Shown piece after piece: positions 1 to 7,524 of a stretch of 12,476 bases of DNA (position 1 is its first letter; each line of letters starts with the position of its first letter). Both the position numbers and the translations under genes were made by a program. The stretch comes from JAAXKN01 sp050259615. GTDB taxonomy: Bacteria; Bacteroidota; Ignavibacteria; Ignavibacteriales; SURF-24. The notes beneath the pieces are model-generated. The model ran no database searches. It saw nothing but the letters and a program-made list of their open reading frames with translations, and was not told the origin of the DNA. The stretch is from the NCBI GenBank assembly GCA_050259615.1, contig JBLNAZ010000004.1:1-12476 (forward strand). Direction: 5' to 3'.

Positions 1-929
1 GTGCTTCCTGTATAAACATATTCAAGGAGTTTATTCGAAACGAATTCCCCTATATTATACTGTGCCTCCTCGGTACTACCGCCTATGTGAGGTGTAAGAA
101 GAACGTTTGGCAGATTCTGCAAAGGGGAAACAAACTTTTCATTAGCGTCTTTAGGCTCTTCGGGAAATACGTCCAGCGAGGCGCCCGCAACTTTTCCGCT
201 CAGGATGTTTTCCTTCAGGGCTTCCACATCCACAACAAAGCCGCGGCTTAGGTTAAGCAGTGTAACGCCGTCTTTCATGATTTCAAATTCTTTTCTGCCG
301 ATAAGATTCCTGTTGGTGGGATTGCCGTCCACGTGCACTGTAATTACATCCGCTATGCGGAGCAGATCTTCAAGAAAAGACATCCTCTTTGCATTTCCGA
401 TTGTCAGCTTATCAACCACGTCATAATAATAAACATCCATTCCCATCGCTTCGGCGAGCATCGAAACCTGGCTTCCGATATTGCCGTATCCTATAATTCC
501 AAGCTTTTTACCCCTTACCTCGCGGGCATTTTCTGCGGACTTATCCCAGACGCCCTCGTGAGCCTTAACGATCTTGTCGTGCAGGCGGCGTATTAAAAAT
601 ATTATTTCAGCAATAACTATTTCAGCCACGCTGCGCGTATTGCTGTAAGGAGCATTAAAAACCGCAACCCCCTTCATTGAAGCTGAATCGAGGCTTATCT
701 GGTTAGTGCCTATGCAGTATGCGCCAACGGCAAGAAGATCGGGCGCATTATCAAAAACCTTTTTTGTCAGATACGTCCTGGAACGTATTCCGAGCAGTGA
801 AACCCCTTTAAGAGCTTCAATCAGTTCGTCTTCCGAAAGGCTGCCGTTATGCGTTTCAATTTCAACACCCTTTTCTTTCAGAACCTCATTTGCACAGGGA
901 TGTATATTTTCAAGTAATAAAGCTTTCAT
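1..929 (-). CDS. serA: D-3-phosphoglycerate dehydrogenase, 3' end cut by window edge
   Basis: NAD-dependent oxidation of 3-phosphoglycerate to 3-phosphohydroxypyruvate, the first step of cytosolic serine biosynthesis. My translation gives 309 residues from ATG at 929 with no stop before base 1. It follows the E. coli SerA type closely: SRTYLTKKV near 64-72, CIGTNQ, then FNAPYSNTRSVAE. The Rossmann motif GYGNIG lies at 147-152. The catalytic triad of the family is visible as Arg229 (LSRG), Glu258 (FPEEP) and His281 (TPHIGG), with the same spacing as in E. coli. About 100 residues, normally a C-terminal ACT serine-binding domain, would lie off the left edge, so allosteric control cannot be judged. 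No strong Shine-Dalgarno is visible; a TAnnTTTG-like motif lies about 33 bases upstream. The short N-terminus argues against an upstream start. The family is certain; the symbol rests on similarity to E. coli SerA. Confidence 0.92.
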   Translation of the reverse strand, partial: MKALLLENIHPCANEVLKEKGVEIETHNGSLSEDELIEALKGVSLLGIRSRTYLTKKVFDNAPDLLAVGAYCIGTNQISLDSASMKGVAVFNAPYSNTRSVAEIVIAEIIFLIRRLHDKIVKAHEGVWDKSAENAREVRGKKLGIIGYGNIGSQVSMLAEAMGMDVYYYDVVDKLTIGNAKRMSFLEDLLRIADVITVHVDGNPTNRNLIGRKEFEIMKDGVTLLNLSRGFVVDVEALKENILSGKVAGASLDVFPEEPKDANEKFVSPLQNLPNVLLTPHIGGSTEEAQYNIGEFVSNKLLEYVYTGS

Positions 930-961
930 TATAAGATCTCGTAAATTTTGTATTGTCAGGG

Positions 962-969
962 CAAATGTA
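962..969 (-). promoter_or_regulatory. Candidate promoter element TAnnTTTG upstream of serA
   Basis: On the minus strand this reads TACATTTG, an exact match to the TAnnTTTG -7 element known from Bacteroidota promoters. It would place the transcript start roughly 25 bases before the serA ATG. I could not find a convincing -33 TTTG at the expected 19-21 base distance, so this is only a candidate, and it depends on the host using that type of promoter. Confidence 0.3.
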
Positions 970-1062
970 CGATTTCTTTGGATAAAATTGAATTATTCTC
1001 AATGAATTATGGCATTTAATTGAATTGCCCGCCTTTGGCTTTATTCGTCAGCTTTATACATG

Positions 1063-1164
1063 GGGATTCAAATCCCGCCAGGGATTTCATATTTGTAGCC
1101 CAGGGTTCCCCCTGGAACCCTGGGAATGAATGATCCAAAATCAGATCCATCCGCCTCAGGCGGA
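1063..1164. repeat. Cluster of three palindromes between the AsmA gene and serA
   Basis: Three separate inverted repeats sit in about 100 bp of the 261-bp non-coding gap. The first is AAATCCC/GGGATTT around a 4-base loop (1070-1087), with a competing GGGATT/AATCCC pairing at 1064-1076. The second is an 11-bp perfect stem with a CCCT loop (1099-1124). The third is TCCGCC/GGCGGA (1150-1164). None is followed on the minus strand by a T-run, so they are poor intrinsic terminators, although they lie just after the AsmA stop. Their style, several G/C-rich hairpins joined by short AT-rich spacers, resembles dispersed intergenic palindromic elements of bacterial genomes. Copy number cannot be seen from one window. 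Confidence 0.6.
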
Positions 1165-1190
1165 TCATATTATTATTCCGGACATATTTT

Positions 1191-3767
1191 CTAGAATTTC
1201 TTCTTAAATATATCTTTCAGCTTTTCCTGTGCCTTCTTCTGCAGCTGCTGCTTTACGGTATCAACCCTCTGCTGGGCCTGCTTCTGCACTTCAGCTTTCT
1301 TCTGCTCAATCTGCTTCTGCGCCTCCTGCTTTACCTGCTCCTGAACCTGCTGCTGAACGTTCTTTGCCGTGCCGCCAACAATATCAGCTGCACTTGTGGT
1401 TACAGAAGGATTATTTATATTTCCCCTCAAAAATGCCTTTACATCTATCTTATCTGCAGAGACAAGGTTGACATCTTTTTTCAGCAGCCTGTTTATGGCC
1501 TGATTTGCCTGCTGCTTTAACTGTCCTGCCGGAATCTGAACATTCATCGTGTAATCAATGCTCTTATCCATCCCGTTCGAACCTGAGAGCGTTACGTCGT
1601 AATTAAATACTTTGTACGTAAATGGCTGCACATAAAACCTTCCGCTGCGGATCTGGAAAGACGGGTTGACATTTGTAAGAACCGGATTTTTCAGCTCGTC
1701 AATCTTAAGCGCACTTCCTACGGCTTCAAACGGCTTGAATCCCTTTACTTCAGCACGCTGAAGGTTAAGTATGCCGCCTCCGTTGAAACTGTTCCATATC
1801 GGCATCATATTCTTATCCAGATTGGACGTAATATTCATTTTAGCCCCGAAATTGCCGTTTATATACTGTGCCATCGGGGCAATCTGCCTTACGCTTACAA
1901 AGCTTTCGTAAGTTTTACCTATATCAAAATTACTTATTGTAAAGTTGAACGCCATGTCCGGATTTGAACCGGCCGGAGTTGCATAATAACCTGTGGCTAC
2001 AAGGTTTCCGCCAAGAAGGTTCATATTGAGGCTCTGCATCGAGAGCTTTCTGTCGCTGATGATAATTACTCCTCTTACATTATCAAGTGTAAGATTATCG
2101 TAAATCATTCTGCCGATGCTGGAGTTCATGGTAAAGTTTATTCTTTCGGGCAGCTCCACAGCCTGCATTTTAGTTCCGGCCTGCGCTGTCTTTTTCTGTT
2201 CATTTTTACTCAGCTTCATCAGCTCGTTTACATCCAGATAATTTGAATTAAGCGAGAGATTTCCGTTTATTATGCCCTTATTCAGCAGATACCCCAGCAT
2301 ATTATAAAGCCCGCCGCTGGCATTTATATTGTTTTTTCCGATGTTCATATTCAGGTTACTCAGGTTAAATGCAGCAGGTGTAAGTGTCAGCTGGGCCTGG
2401 TTGATCTTTATCTCCTGTGTAAGCTCGTCGCTTCCGTATACAATATTGCTGGCCTGGACGGTCCCCGAGGCATTCAGGTTATCTATTCTTTTATTCTTCA
2501 GTCCCCCTATGTTCCCCTTTGCCTGGAAGTCGGCCTGAATGAGGCCGTCAAGCCTCTGCACGCCTTTGAGCGGCATGGCATTTTTTAACTGCCCCAGGTT
2601 AAGGCGTCCTTTTACCTTTGTATCAATATAGGGATTCGACCTTGGCGTTGTTAAAACAAGCGAGGCATCGAAAGGATCATTCCCCAGTTCAAAGTGCATC
2701 TGTTTCAGATTAACAACAGTATTGTCCGGCGTTCCGCCCGGATTATTGACGTTCAGGTCGACGTTGACGTTTTTAACTGTATTCGGAAGTTTTGGATACT
2801 GAAAGCTCCCGTTCTGCACCATGAGCTTAATATTAAAAGAAGGTATGCGGACTTTATTATAAACCCCTTTAACCGATCCGTTAAGGAGCATTTTGCCTGA
2901 GGATTTGAGGTCTGAGAAGTTCTGGGAATAAGCTGCGGGAATCAGGGAAACTATATCCTTAAAGTCAGTGCGGTTTGAGGCAAATGTGAGATCCATCGAC
3001 ATATTGCTGGCATCAGGTCTTGCAACAAAGCCGTCGAATTTAACTGTAAGATTGTTTATCCTGAGTTCATTTTTATTAAGCGTAAACTTCTTCTCATTCA
3101 TGTTGGCAAAGAGTTGCATATCGAGATATGCATTTACCTTATTAAGGTAAGTAAGACCGTTATATTCAAAAGTAAGCTCGTCAATTTTCGTCTCTGTTTT
3201 TAAGTCGAACTTATCCTTTGAGAGGTCGCCGCTTCCCTCATGGTCGAGGTTTTTTATTATCGCTGTCATACCCGACGACTGATCCAGATATGCAATATTT
3301 GCTCCGTCAACCGAATAGTACTTAAGCGATATATTGACCTGCTTTTGCGATGGTGCCGGTTTTACGGTATCGGGTTTCATTATATTGTAGTTGGCAGTGC
3401 TGTCTTCCAGCACAATAAGCTTAATGTTCGGCCTGTGGAGATTGACCTCCTCAATTCTGATTGCGTTTCCCTTTATAAGGCTCCACAGATCTATTGTGGC
3501 ATTGAAAGATGCCGCGCTAAGAAGCGTATCCCCCTTGAATGGCGGTTTATTTACTATTGTCAGGTTATTGATGCTTAGAGTCAGGTCGGGGAAACTCTTA
3601 AACATATTAAGACCCGCGCTTTCAAAGTTCAGCACCGCATTCAGCTGCTTATTTGCCTGTTTTTTTACCATTTCGGCAATCTGATCCTTAAAAAGCATTG
3701 GAACGAACATCATCAGCAGGATTATTACCAGGAGGATAATGCTTACTATTGCAAATTTTTTTTTCAT
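1191..3767 (-). CDS. AsmA family envelope protein with coiled-coil tail
   Basis: 858 residues. The start has the AsmA architecture: a short basic N-terminus, one membrane anchor at about residues 5-26, then a long beta-rich periplasmic region with AsmA-like phrases such as NLTIVNKPPFKGD and later IRIEEVNLHRPNI. Near 660-760 there is an AsmA C-terminal-type segment (GGGILNLQRAEVKG, then RSGRFYVQPF). AsmA relatives are inner-membrane-anchored bridge-like proteins linked to lipid supply to, and assembly of, the outer membrane; that role here is inference from family. The last ~55 residues (about 803-851) are an almost pure Gln/Lys/Glu/Ala heptad-like helix, then a basic end KKKF, which is not part of the usual domain. 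The gene lies 97 bases after the FRG gene and could share its transcript. The Shine-Dalgarno is weak (GGGG about 9 bases before ATG). Confidence 0.88.
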   Translation of the reverse strand: MKKKFAIVSIILLVIILLMMFVPMLFKDQIAEMVKKQANKQLNAVLNFESAGLNMFKSFPDLTLSINNLTIVNKPPFKGDTLLSAASFNATIDLWSLIKGNAIRIEEVNLHRPNIKLIVLEDSTANYNIMKPDTVKPAPSQKQVNISLKYYSVDGANIAYLDQSSGMTAIIKNLDHEGSGDLSKDKFDLKTETKIDELTFEYNGLTYLNKVNAYLDMQLFANMNEKKFTLNKNELRINNLTVKFDGFVARPDASNMSMDLTFASNRTDFKDIVSLIPAAYSQNFSDLKSSGKMLLNGSVKGVYNKVRIPSFNIKLMVQNGSFQYPKLPNTVKNVNVDLNVNNPGGTPDNTVVNLKQMHFELGNDPFDASLVLTTPRSNPYIDTKVKGRLNLGQLKNAMPLKGVQRLDGLIQADFQAKGNIGGLKNKRIDNLNASGTVQASNIVYGSDELTQEIKINQAQLTLTPAAFNLSNLNMNIGKNNINASGGLYNMLGYLLNKGIINGNLSLNSNYLDVNELMKLSKNEQKKTAQAGTKMQAVELPERINFTMNSSIGRMIYDNLTLDNVRGVIIISDRKLSMQSLNMNLLGGNLVATGYYATPAGSNPDMAFNFTISNFDIGKTYESFVSVRQIAPMAQYINGNFGAKMNITSNLDKNMMPIWNSFNGGGILNLQRAEVKGFKPFEAVGSALKIDELKNPVLTNVNPSFQIRSGRFYVQPFTYKVFNYDVTLSGSNGMDKSIDYTMNVQIPAGQLKQQANQAINRLLKKDVNLVSADKIDVKAFLRGNINNPSVTTSAADIVGGTAKNVQQQVQEQVKQEAQKQIEQKKAEVQKQAQQRVDTVKQQLQKKAQEKLKDIFKKKF

Positions 3768-3864
3768 AGAATTGCCCCGGATTTTTGTGGATACTGTGAA
3801 AATATAATAAAAAAAATAATGTTATTTATAAAGCTAAAATCAAGTTAGTACTCCAAAAAGAAAA

Positions 3865-4665
3865 CTATCTTGGAGGTCTGTAATATCTTCTAAGCCATGC
3901 GCTCAGCCCGTCTAGTCCCGGAAACAGCACCCTTTCAGTAATATTAACCTCGTCCAGCTTATCCCTGATCTCCCACTTGAGATTTGATGGAATTATGATA
4001 CGGAAGAATAGTTCAGGATGATTCTCCAGCCATTCATTTAACACAGATCTGACGCTGGACATAAAAGAAAAAAGGGCGTACTGGTTTATGATGCGCTCAT
4101 CGAAGGACGGGGGTTCAAGAAAAACCACAAACTCTTCCGAAGAGCCTTTTAGCTTTTCCAGGTCAGACAGGCTCCTGCAGACGCTTTCAAGCATCTCGCC
4201 TGTAAATACAAGAGACCTTTCCAGCCTAAGTATGCTTCTTAAAGTGCCCGGAAGAAGCTCGTTGGATTTCATATAATTCATGCACCATATGGCGCCGTCC
4301 TGCTCGTATTTTCGAAGGTCATCAGTAACAAAATGCAGCGCAATATACGGCGAATATGTCCAGTCCAGGAGCCTTGTCGGAAGCCCGTGGTGCTGTGCAA
4401 CGGCAAGCCAGTCCCAGATCAGATCGCTGTCAAGTGTGCCTTTGGGCGCATATTTCCTGAAATTCCTGAGCAGGTGGCGCTCCATATCCTCGTACTTGCC
4501 TCCCAGCCTCACAAGACTTGTCTGAAGGTCATAATCTTTATCCGAGAGCCCCCTGAAAGCATAAGGGGAGCGGTAGCGCAGTATATTCTCGTCCCAGGAG
4601 TTCTCGAAGAGAAGCTTCTGCAGCTCCAGCCAGTTTTTAACCGTAATATCGCTTTTTGTTTTCAT
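3865..4665 (-). CDS. FRG domain-containing protein
   Basis: 266 residues, soluble, with no signal peptide or membrane segment. It carries the hallmarks of the FRG domain (PF08867): the namesake FRG at residues 37-39 (YAFRGLSD), and the diagnostic block AQHHGLPTRLLDW at 90-102 followed by SPYIALHF. Downstream are RIINQYALFSF (191-201) and FPGLDGLSAWL (248-258), which match the usual C-terminal part. The domain is widespread and sporadic, often in mobile or defence-like settings, and its biochemical activity is not established, so I assign no function. Nothing mobile is seen next to it, and codon use looks like that of its neighbours. There is no clear Shine-Dalgarno before the ATG at 4665. The upstream AT-rich leader holds a candidate promoter and a 12-bp direct repeat. 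The next gene, AsmA, follows after 97 bases. Confidence 0.88.
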   Translation of the reverse strand: MKTKSDITVKNWLELQKLLFENSWDENILRYRSPYAFRGLSDKDYDLQTSLVRLGGKYEDMERHLLRNFRKYAPKGTLDSDLIWDWLAVAQHHGLPTRLLDWTYSPYIALHFVTDDLRKYEQDGAIWCMNYMKSNELLPGTLRSILRLERSLVFTGEMLESVCRSLSDLEKLKGSSEEFVVFLEPPSFDERIINQYALFSFMSSVRSVLNEWLENHPELFFRIIIPSNLKWEIRDKLDEVNITERVLFPGLDGLSAWLRRYYRPPR

Positions 4666-4686
4666 TTTATTCTGGGCCGGGAATTA

Positions 4687-4694
4687 CAAAAATA
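4687..4694 (-). promoter_or_regulatory. Candidate promoter element upstream of the FRG gene
   Basis: The minus strand reads TATTTTTG, matching TAnnTTTG, about 22 bases before the FRG start codon. It would give a very short leader, which fits the lack of a Shine-Dalgarno. No good -33 element was found. The surrounding sequence is AT-rich, so a chance match is possible. Confidence 0.3.
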
Positions 4695-4738
4695 TATTTC
4701 AGTAAAACAGCATATCATTTAAATATAATATATTTCAG
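4691..4738 (-). repeat. 12-bp perfect direct repeat upstream of the FRG gene (possible operator)
   Basis: CTGAAATATATT (minus strand) occurs at 4691-4702 and again at 4727-4738, with starts 36 bases apart. The copy nearer the gene overlaps the candidate -7 element. The arrangement suits a regulator-binding site that controls this gene, but the repeat is AT-rich and short, and no regulator is visible in the window. Confidence 0.4.
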
Positions 4739-4824
4739 GACAGTTTTCATATAGATTTGCCATTACCAGCCTTTCCGGGGCTCAGAAATAAACATCAGGG
4801 CCGGTTTCATTGCGGACGAAAAAA

Positions 4825-4848
4825 AAGCCGCCTTTTTCAAGGCGGCTT
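4825..4848 (-). terminator. Intrinsic terminator of the desulfurase/PHA-protein unit
   Basis: A 10-bp perfect stem AAGCCGCCTT/AAGGCGGCTT encloses a 4-base loop. On the minus strand the stem runs directly into a stretch of eight T residues (the A-run at 4819-4826). It lies 22 bases after the stop of the PHA-type gene. This is the clearest terminator in the window and separates that unit from the FRG gene. The 155 bases between it and the FRG start hold only the FRG leader signals. Confidence 0.9.
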
Positions 4849-4869
4849 AATTTCATTTTGCAGATTTTA

Positions 4870-5172
4870 TCAGCTTAAGAGGTTCTCAAGCTTGTTTCTT
4901 ATGGTGCTTTCTATTGTACCCTTGAAAGGCAGGGCCGCCAGGGGAAGATTCCCCTCCACTTCTACTTTGGAAGGAAGTACCGATAACTCGCCGTCAACAG
5001 ACATTCCCATGGCGCGGAACGAAAAAATGCCGCGGTTTCCATCCCAGCTTTCCCTTACGTCTGAGACCTGGCTGCCGAACTGGTTCTTTAATTCCGTAAT
5101 AAGGCCGCTTACCCTTTTTACAGCTTCCCCTTCTCCCAGATTATGAGGAACACTTACTTTCATCTTGGACAT
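4870..5172 (-). CDS. Polyhydroxyalkanoic acid system-type small protein (PF09650-like)
   Basis: Probably 100 residues, starting MSKMKVSVPHNL. The ATG at 5172 is preferred over one at 5184 because GGAG sits exactly 6 bases before it, whereas nothing resembling a Shine-Dalgarno precedes 5184. The pattern fits the putative PHA-system/granule-region family: VSVPHNLGEGEA near the start, a central SWDGNRGIFSFRAMGMSVDGEL, then VEVEGNLPLAALPFKGTIE and a helical end IRNKLENLL. Family members are small beta-plus-helix proteins, often annotated near polyhydroxyalkanoate genes; their exact role is unknown. No PHA synthase or phasin is in this window, so a storage-granule role is only a possibility. It follows the class-V enzyme gene by 66 bases on the same strand and ends at a strong terminator, so the two are probably co-transcribed. 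Confidence 0.7.
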   Translation of the reverse strand: MSKMKVSVPHNLGEGEAVKRVSGLITELKNQFGSQVSDVRESWDGNRGIFSFRAMGMSVDGELSVLPSKVEVEGNLPLAALPFKGTIESTIRNKLENLLS

Positions 5173-5178
5173 TTTAAT

Positions 5179-5182
5179 CTCC
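5179..5182 (-). promoter_or_regulatory. Ribosome binding site that sets the PHA-type protein start
   Basis: GGAG on the minus strand lies 6 bases before the ATG at 5172. It overlaps the alternative upstream ATG at 5184, which makes that one an unlikely start. Confidence 0.65.
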
Positions 5183-5238
5183 ATTTAATTCGCTTTTTTA
5201 TAATTTTATGAAAATTCAGGCCTGATGAAAGGCTATAT

Positions 5239-6738
5239 TTATTTCCCTTTATCGTCCAGTGAAAAATAATGCTCGAAAGAATCCTCATAGTTCTCAGGTA
5301 TGTACTCGCCGCTTTTTTTCACGAGGCGGTATTTCCCGCTGTACTCGCCGCGGGAGATCTTTTCTACCATCTCTAAGAGCTTATCAATGTCTTCCATTGT
5401 ATTGTAGCACCCGAAGCTTATGCGTACCATTCCCGGCATGTTGGATTTGTCGCCCTCAAGCATCTGCGTGCGCCAGCTTTCGGCTTCCTCATTGCTGAGG
5501 TTTAATAGATGTACCACGTAAGGATGCGCACAGAAGCAACCGCTCCTTACGCCGATGCCCCCTTCGTAGCCTAAGATTGCCGACAATAGGAAGTGCGGAA
5601 CGCCTTCAAGATTAAATGGAATAACGCCCACTTTTCCATCGGCCTTTGCCGGATCGGTTTCGCCGTAAATGGTAATGCCGGAAATCGACCTCAGGCGTTC
5701 AAGGCAGTATGCCGTAAGCACTCTTTCGTGCTCGGCAATTTTATCCATCCCTATATTCATCAGAGCCTTTGCTGCTGCTGCCATTGCAACGGCACCGGGA
5801 ACATTCGGGCTGCCGGCTTCATCACGGTCGGGAGTACCTCCCCAGTAAACCTCATCCTCCGTAACAACGTTTACCGTTCCGCCGCCCGAGTACTCGGGCC
5901 TTCCTTTTAAGAATACTTCCTTTGGCCCTATAAGAGCGCCCGTACCAAAGGGAGCGTACATTTTATGCGCGGCAAGTACAACAAAGTCCAGGTGCTCCGG
6001 ATCATTGTCGGGCTTCATATCTATTTTACGGTGCGGTGCAAGCTGGGCTGCATCTATCAGAATTCTGGTTCCTGCGGCGTGAGCCTTGCGGGCCAGGCGG
6101 TGGATTGGCTGTATAAATCCTGTAACATTTGAGGCACCTGTTATGGTAACAAGCCCTATCCTGCCTTTATATTCTTCAAGCAGGCGGTCGAAATCCTCCT
6201 CATCAAACCTTCCGTCTTTTGCAGCCTTAACATGAACTACGCTTGCACGGTCGCGCCACGGGAGGTCATTCGAATGATGCTCAAGACGCGTTGTAATAAC
6301 TACCTGGCCTTCAGGTATTTCCAGCCGGTACGAAAGCTTGTTTAGAACTTCAGTAGTATTCTTGCCGAAAATTACAGTATTTGTATTAAGATCAGCACCC
6401 ACAAAATGGCCGATAATTTCATGAGCTTTATCGTATGCCGCAGTACTTAGGCGCGACTTGAAGCCAGTACCTCTGTGGACGCTGGAGTAGTAAGGCATGA
6501 ACTCCTCAACTGCCTTCATTACTTCAGCCAAAGGGGGTGTGCTTGCGGCATTATCCAGATTTATATAAGGGATGCAGCGTCCGTCTAAAATGGGAACCCT
6601 GCGGTCAATTCCGAAAATGCGGTCGTGCAGGTTAAATGACTCTTCAAGCCTGATGAGTTCATCAATCGGATCCGGTCCATTCAAAGATACCTGTTCCATA
6701 CCGGGCAGTGTAGCGTCAGAATTCTGAGTGCTGTCCAT
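5239..6738 (-). CDS. Class-V aminotransferase, cysteine desulfurase/SufS-like, with extended ends
   Basis: 499 residues, a cytosolic PLP enzyme. The fold-type-I core begins near residue 58 (YINLDNAAST). LEHHSNDLPW at 152-161 corresponds to the cofactor-stacking His region of SufS. ILIDAAQ at 226-232 supplies the PLP-contacting Asp229, and AAHKMYAPFGTG gives the Schiff-base Lys259. The active-site loop reads VRSGCFCAHP at 397-406: Cys403 aligns with the catalytic Cys of SufS (RTGHHCA) and Cys401 is extra. Members remove sulfur from cysteine (or selenium from selenocysteine) for FeS or cofactor assembly, but class-V relatives with other substrates exist. The protein is about 90 residues longer than SufS, with an extra ~55 N-terminal and ~30 C-terminal residues. 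No SufE, IscU or SufBCD gene is nearby, so the sulfur acceptor is unknown. A good Shine-Dalgarno, AGGAG, stands 7 bases before the ATG. Confidence 0.82.
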   Translation of the reverse strand: MDSTQNSDATLPGMEQVSLNGPDPIDELIRLEESFNLHDRIFGIDRRVPILDGRCIPYINLDNAASTPPLAEVMKAVEEFMPYYSSVHRGTGFKSRLSTAAYDKAHEIIGHFVGADLNTNTVIFGKNTTEVLNKLSYRLEIPEGQVVITTRLEHHSNDLPWRDRASVVHVKAAKDGRFDEEDFDRLLEEYKGRIGLVTITGASNVTGFIQPIHRLARKAHAAGTRILIDAAQLAPHRKIDMKPDNDPEHLDFVVLAAHKMYAPFGTGALIGPKEVFLKGRPEYSGGGTVNVVTEDEVYWGGTPDRDEAGSPNVPGAVAMAAAAKALMNIGMDKIAEHERVLTAYCLERLRSISGITIYGETDPAKADGKVGVIPFNLEGVPHFLLSAILGYEGGIGVRSGCFCAHPYVVHLLNLSNEEAESWRTQMLEGDKSNMPGMVRISFGCYNTMEDIDKLLEMVEKISRGEYSGKYRLVKKSGEYIPENYEDSFEHYFSLDDKGK

Positions 6739-6978
6739 TCAAAAACTCCTGTTTGCGCATGCAGCAAGATCATGCAATATGCAATTATATGGTTATCTTT
6801 TCCTGTCGTAAAAAGAATGCTTCTATTTGGACAAAAAAAGGTGAATTTACTCCCTTCCATTCGAAATGTCTGGTTATCTTTCTTAAACTTTTTTTATACT
6901 ATGAGATTTCTGAGGTTTTGATCACTGGTGCACAAAAGGGCGGATAATTCCAGCCTGCGCTTTACCGATCAGAATTAT

Positions 6979-6999
6979 AAGGGGGAAGTGCTCCCCCTT
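6979..6999 (-). terminator. Hairpin after the DUF4870 gene, probable terminator
   Basis: An 8-bp stem AAGGGGGA/TCCCCCTT with a 5-base loop lies 27 bases past the DUF4870 stop. The minus-strand sequence after it is AT-rich but lacks a long T-run. The remaining ~240 bases up to the desulfurase start show no convincing gene. The upstream part must hold the promoter of that gene, but I could not pick one out. Confidence 0.6.
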
Positions 7000-7026
7000 T
7001 AAGTCTCTTCTTTAAAAAGAGCAATA

Positions 7027-7407
7027 TTATTTTATAAATCTCATTGTTAAAGGATACCTGTAGGCTTTACCATCGTTAGCCTGGACTGAGGCAACTATGA
7101 TGAGTATGAGCTCAACAATACCCAGAATTATCAGCAGCAGTATACCAATTACAATCAGTATCAAAAAAGCTGCAACAATTAAGTAAATTGTCATGGAAAT
7201 CTGGAAGTTCAGCGATTCCTTCCCCTGATCGTTCACAAAAGAAGAAACATCCTTTTTAAGAGTCCAGATAACCAGGGGACCAATGATGTTTCCAAACGGG
7301 ACAACAAACATGAGCAGGGCTGAAAGGTGACACAGCATGCCCCATAGCTTGGTATCCTTATCCAGTGCTGCATTTTCCACGTGTTCTGCATTTTCTACGG
7401 TTTCCAT
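7027..7407 (-). CDS. DUF4870 domain small membrane protein
   Basis: 126 residues. After a short acidic N-terminus (about 1-18) comes LWGMLCHLSALLMFVVPFGN, then IIGPLVIWTLKKD, the typical opening of DUF4870 (Tic20-like) proteins. FVNDQGKESLNFQISM at 57-72 is the family's central conserved block, and a long hydrophobic stretch at about 73-107 makes one or two further membrane helices before the basic end RYPLTMRFIK. It should sit in the inner membrane with three to four segments; the function of the family is not known. It appears monocistronic, with its own candidate promoter about 110 bases upstream, a strong Shine-Dalgarno (AAAGGAGAG just before the ATG) and a hairpin after the stop. Its neighbours give no functional hint. 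Confidence 0.88.
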   Translation of the reverse strand: METVENAEHVENAALDKDTKLWGMLCHLSALLMFVVPFGNIIGPLVIWTLKKDVSSFVNDQGKESLNFQISMTIYLIVAAFLILIVIGILLLIILGIVELILIIVASVQANDGKAYRYPLTMRFIK

Positions 7408-7524
7408 TAGACTCTCCTTTAGTTGTTTTTCAGTTTAACTTTAAAGGGCGCAGGGAACGTTGCCGGAGGTGGATAATTTTCTTTATCCGGACCGGTAAAA
7501 AATGTCATTTCTCAGGTATCGCAA

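Noticed and set aside
1..929. Truncated or pseudogene serA
   Set aside because: The frame is open and conserved up to base 1; the missing end is the window boundary.
205..1005. Plus-strand open frames opposite serA
   Set aside because: They lie largely antisense to a clearly conserved dehydrogenase and look like shadow frames; the translations show no domain.
1229..1471. Plus-strand Ala/Pro/Ser-rich open frame
   Set aside because: It is the complement of the repetitive Gln/Lys codons of the AsmA tail; the composition is explained by that alone.
4757..5146. Plus-strand 129-codon frame across the terminator and the PHA-type gene
   Set aside because: It runs through a strong terminator and is antisense to a protein with a recognisable family pattern.
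6757..6775. GCATG/CATGC inverted repeat near the desulfurase start
   Set aside because: Five-bp stem with a 9-base loop; too weak to claim an operator.
6790..6881. 11-bp direct repeat TGGTTATCTTT at 6790-6800 and 6871-6881
   Set aside because: Short, T-rich, 81 bases apart, and unrelated to any visible promoter; probably chance.
6753..6947. Plus-strand 64-codon open frame in the gap upstream of the desulfurase-like gene
   Set aside because: No Shine-Dalgarno, no recognisable domain, AT-rich composition, and it opposes the direction of every supported gene.
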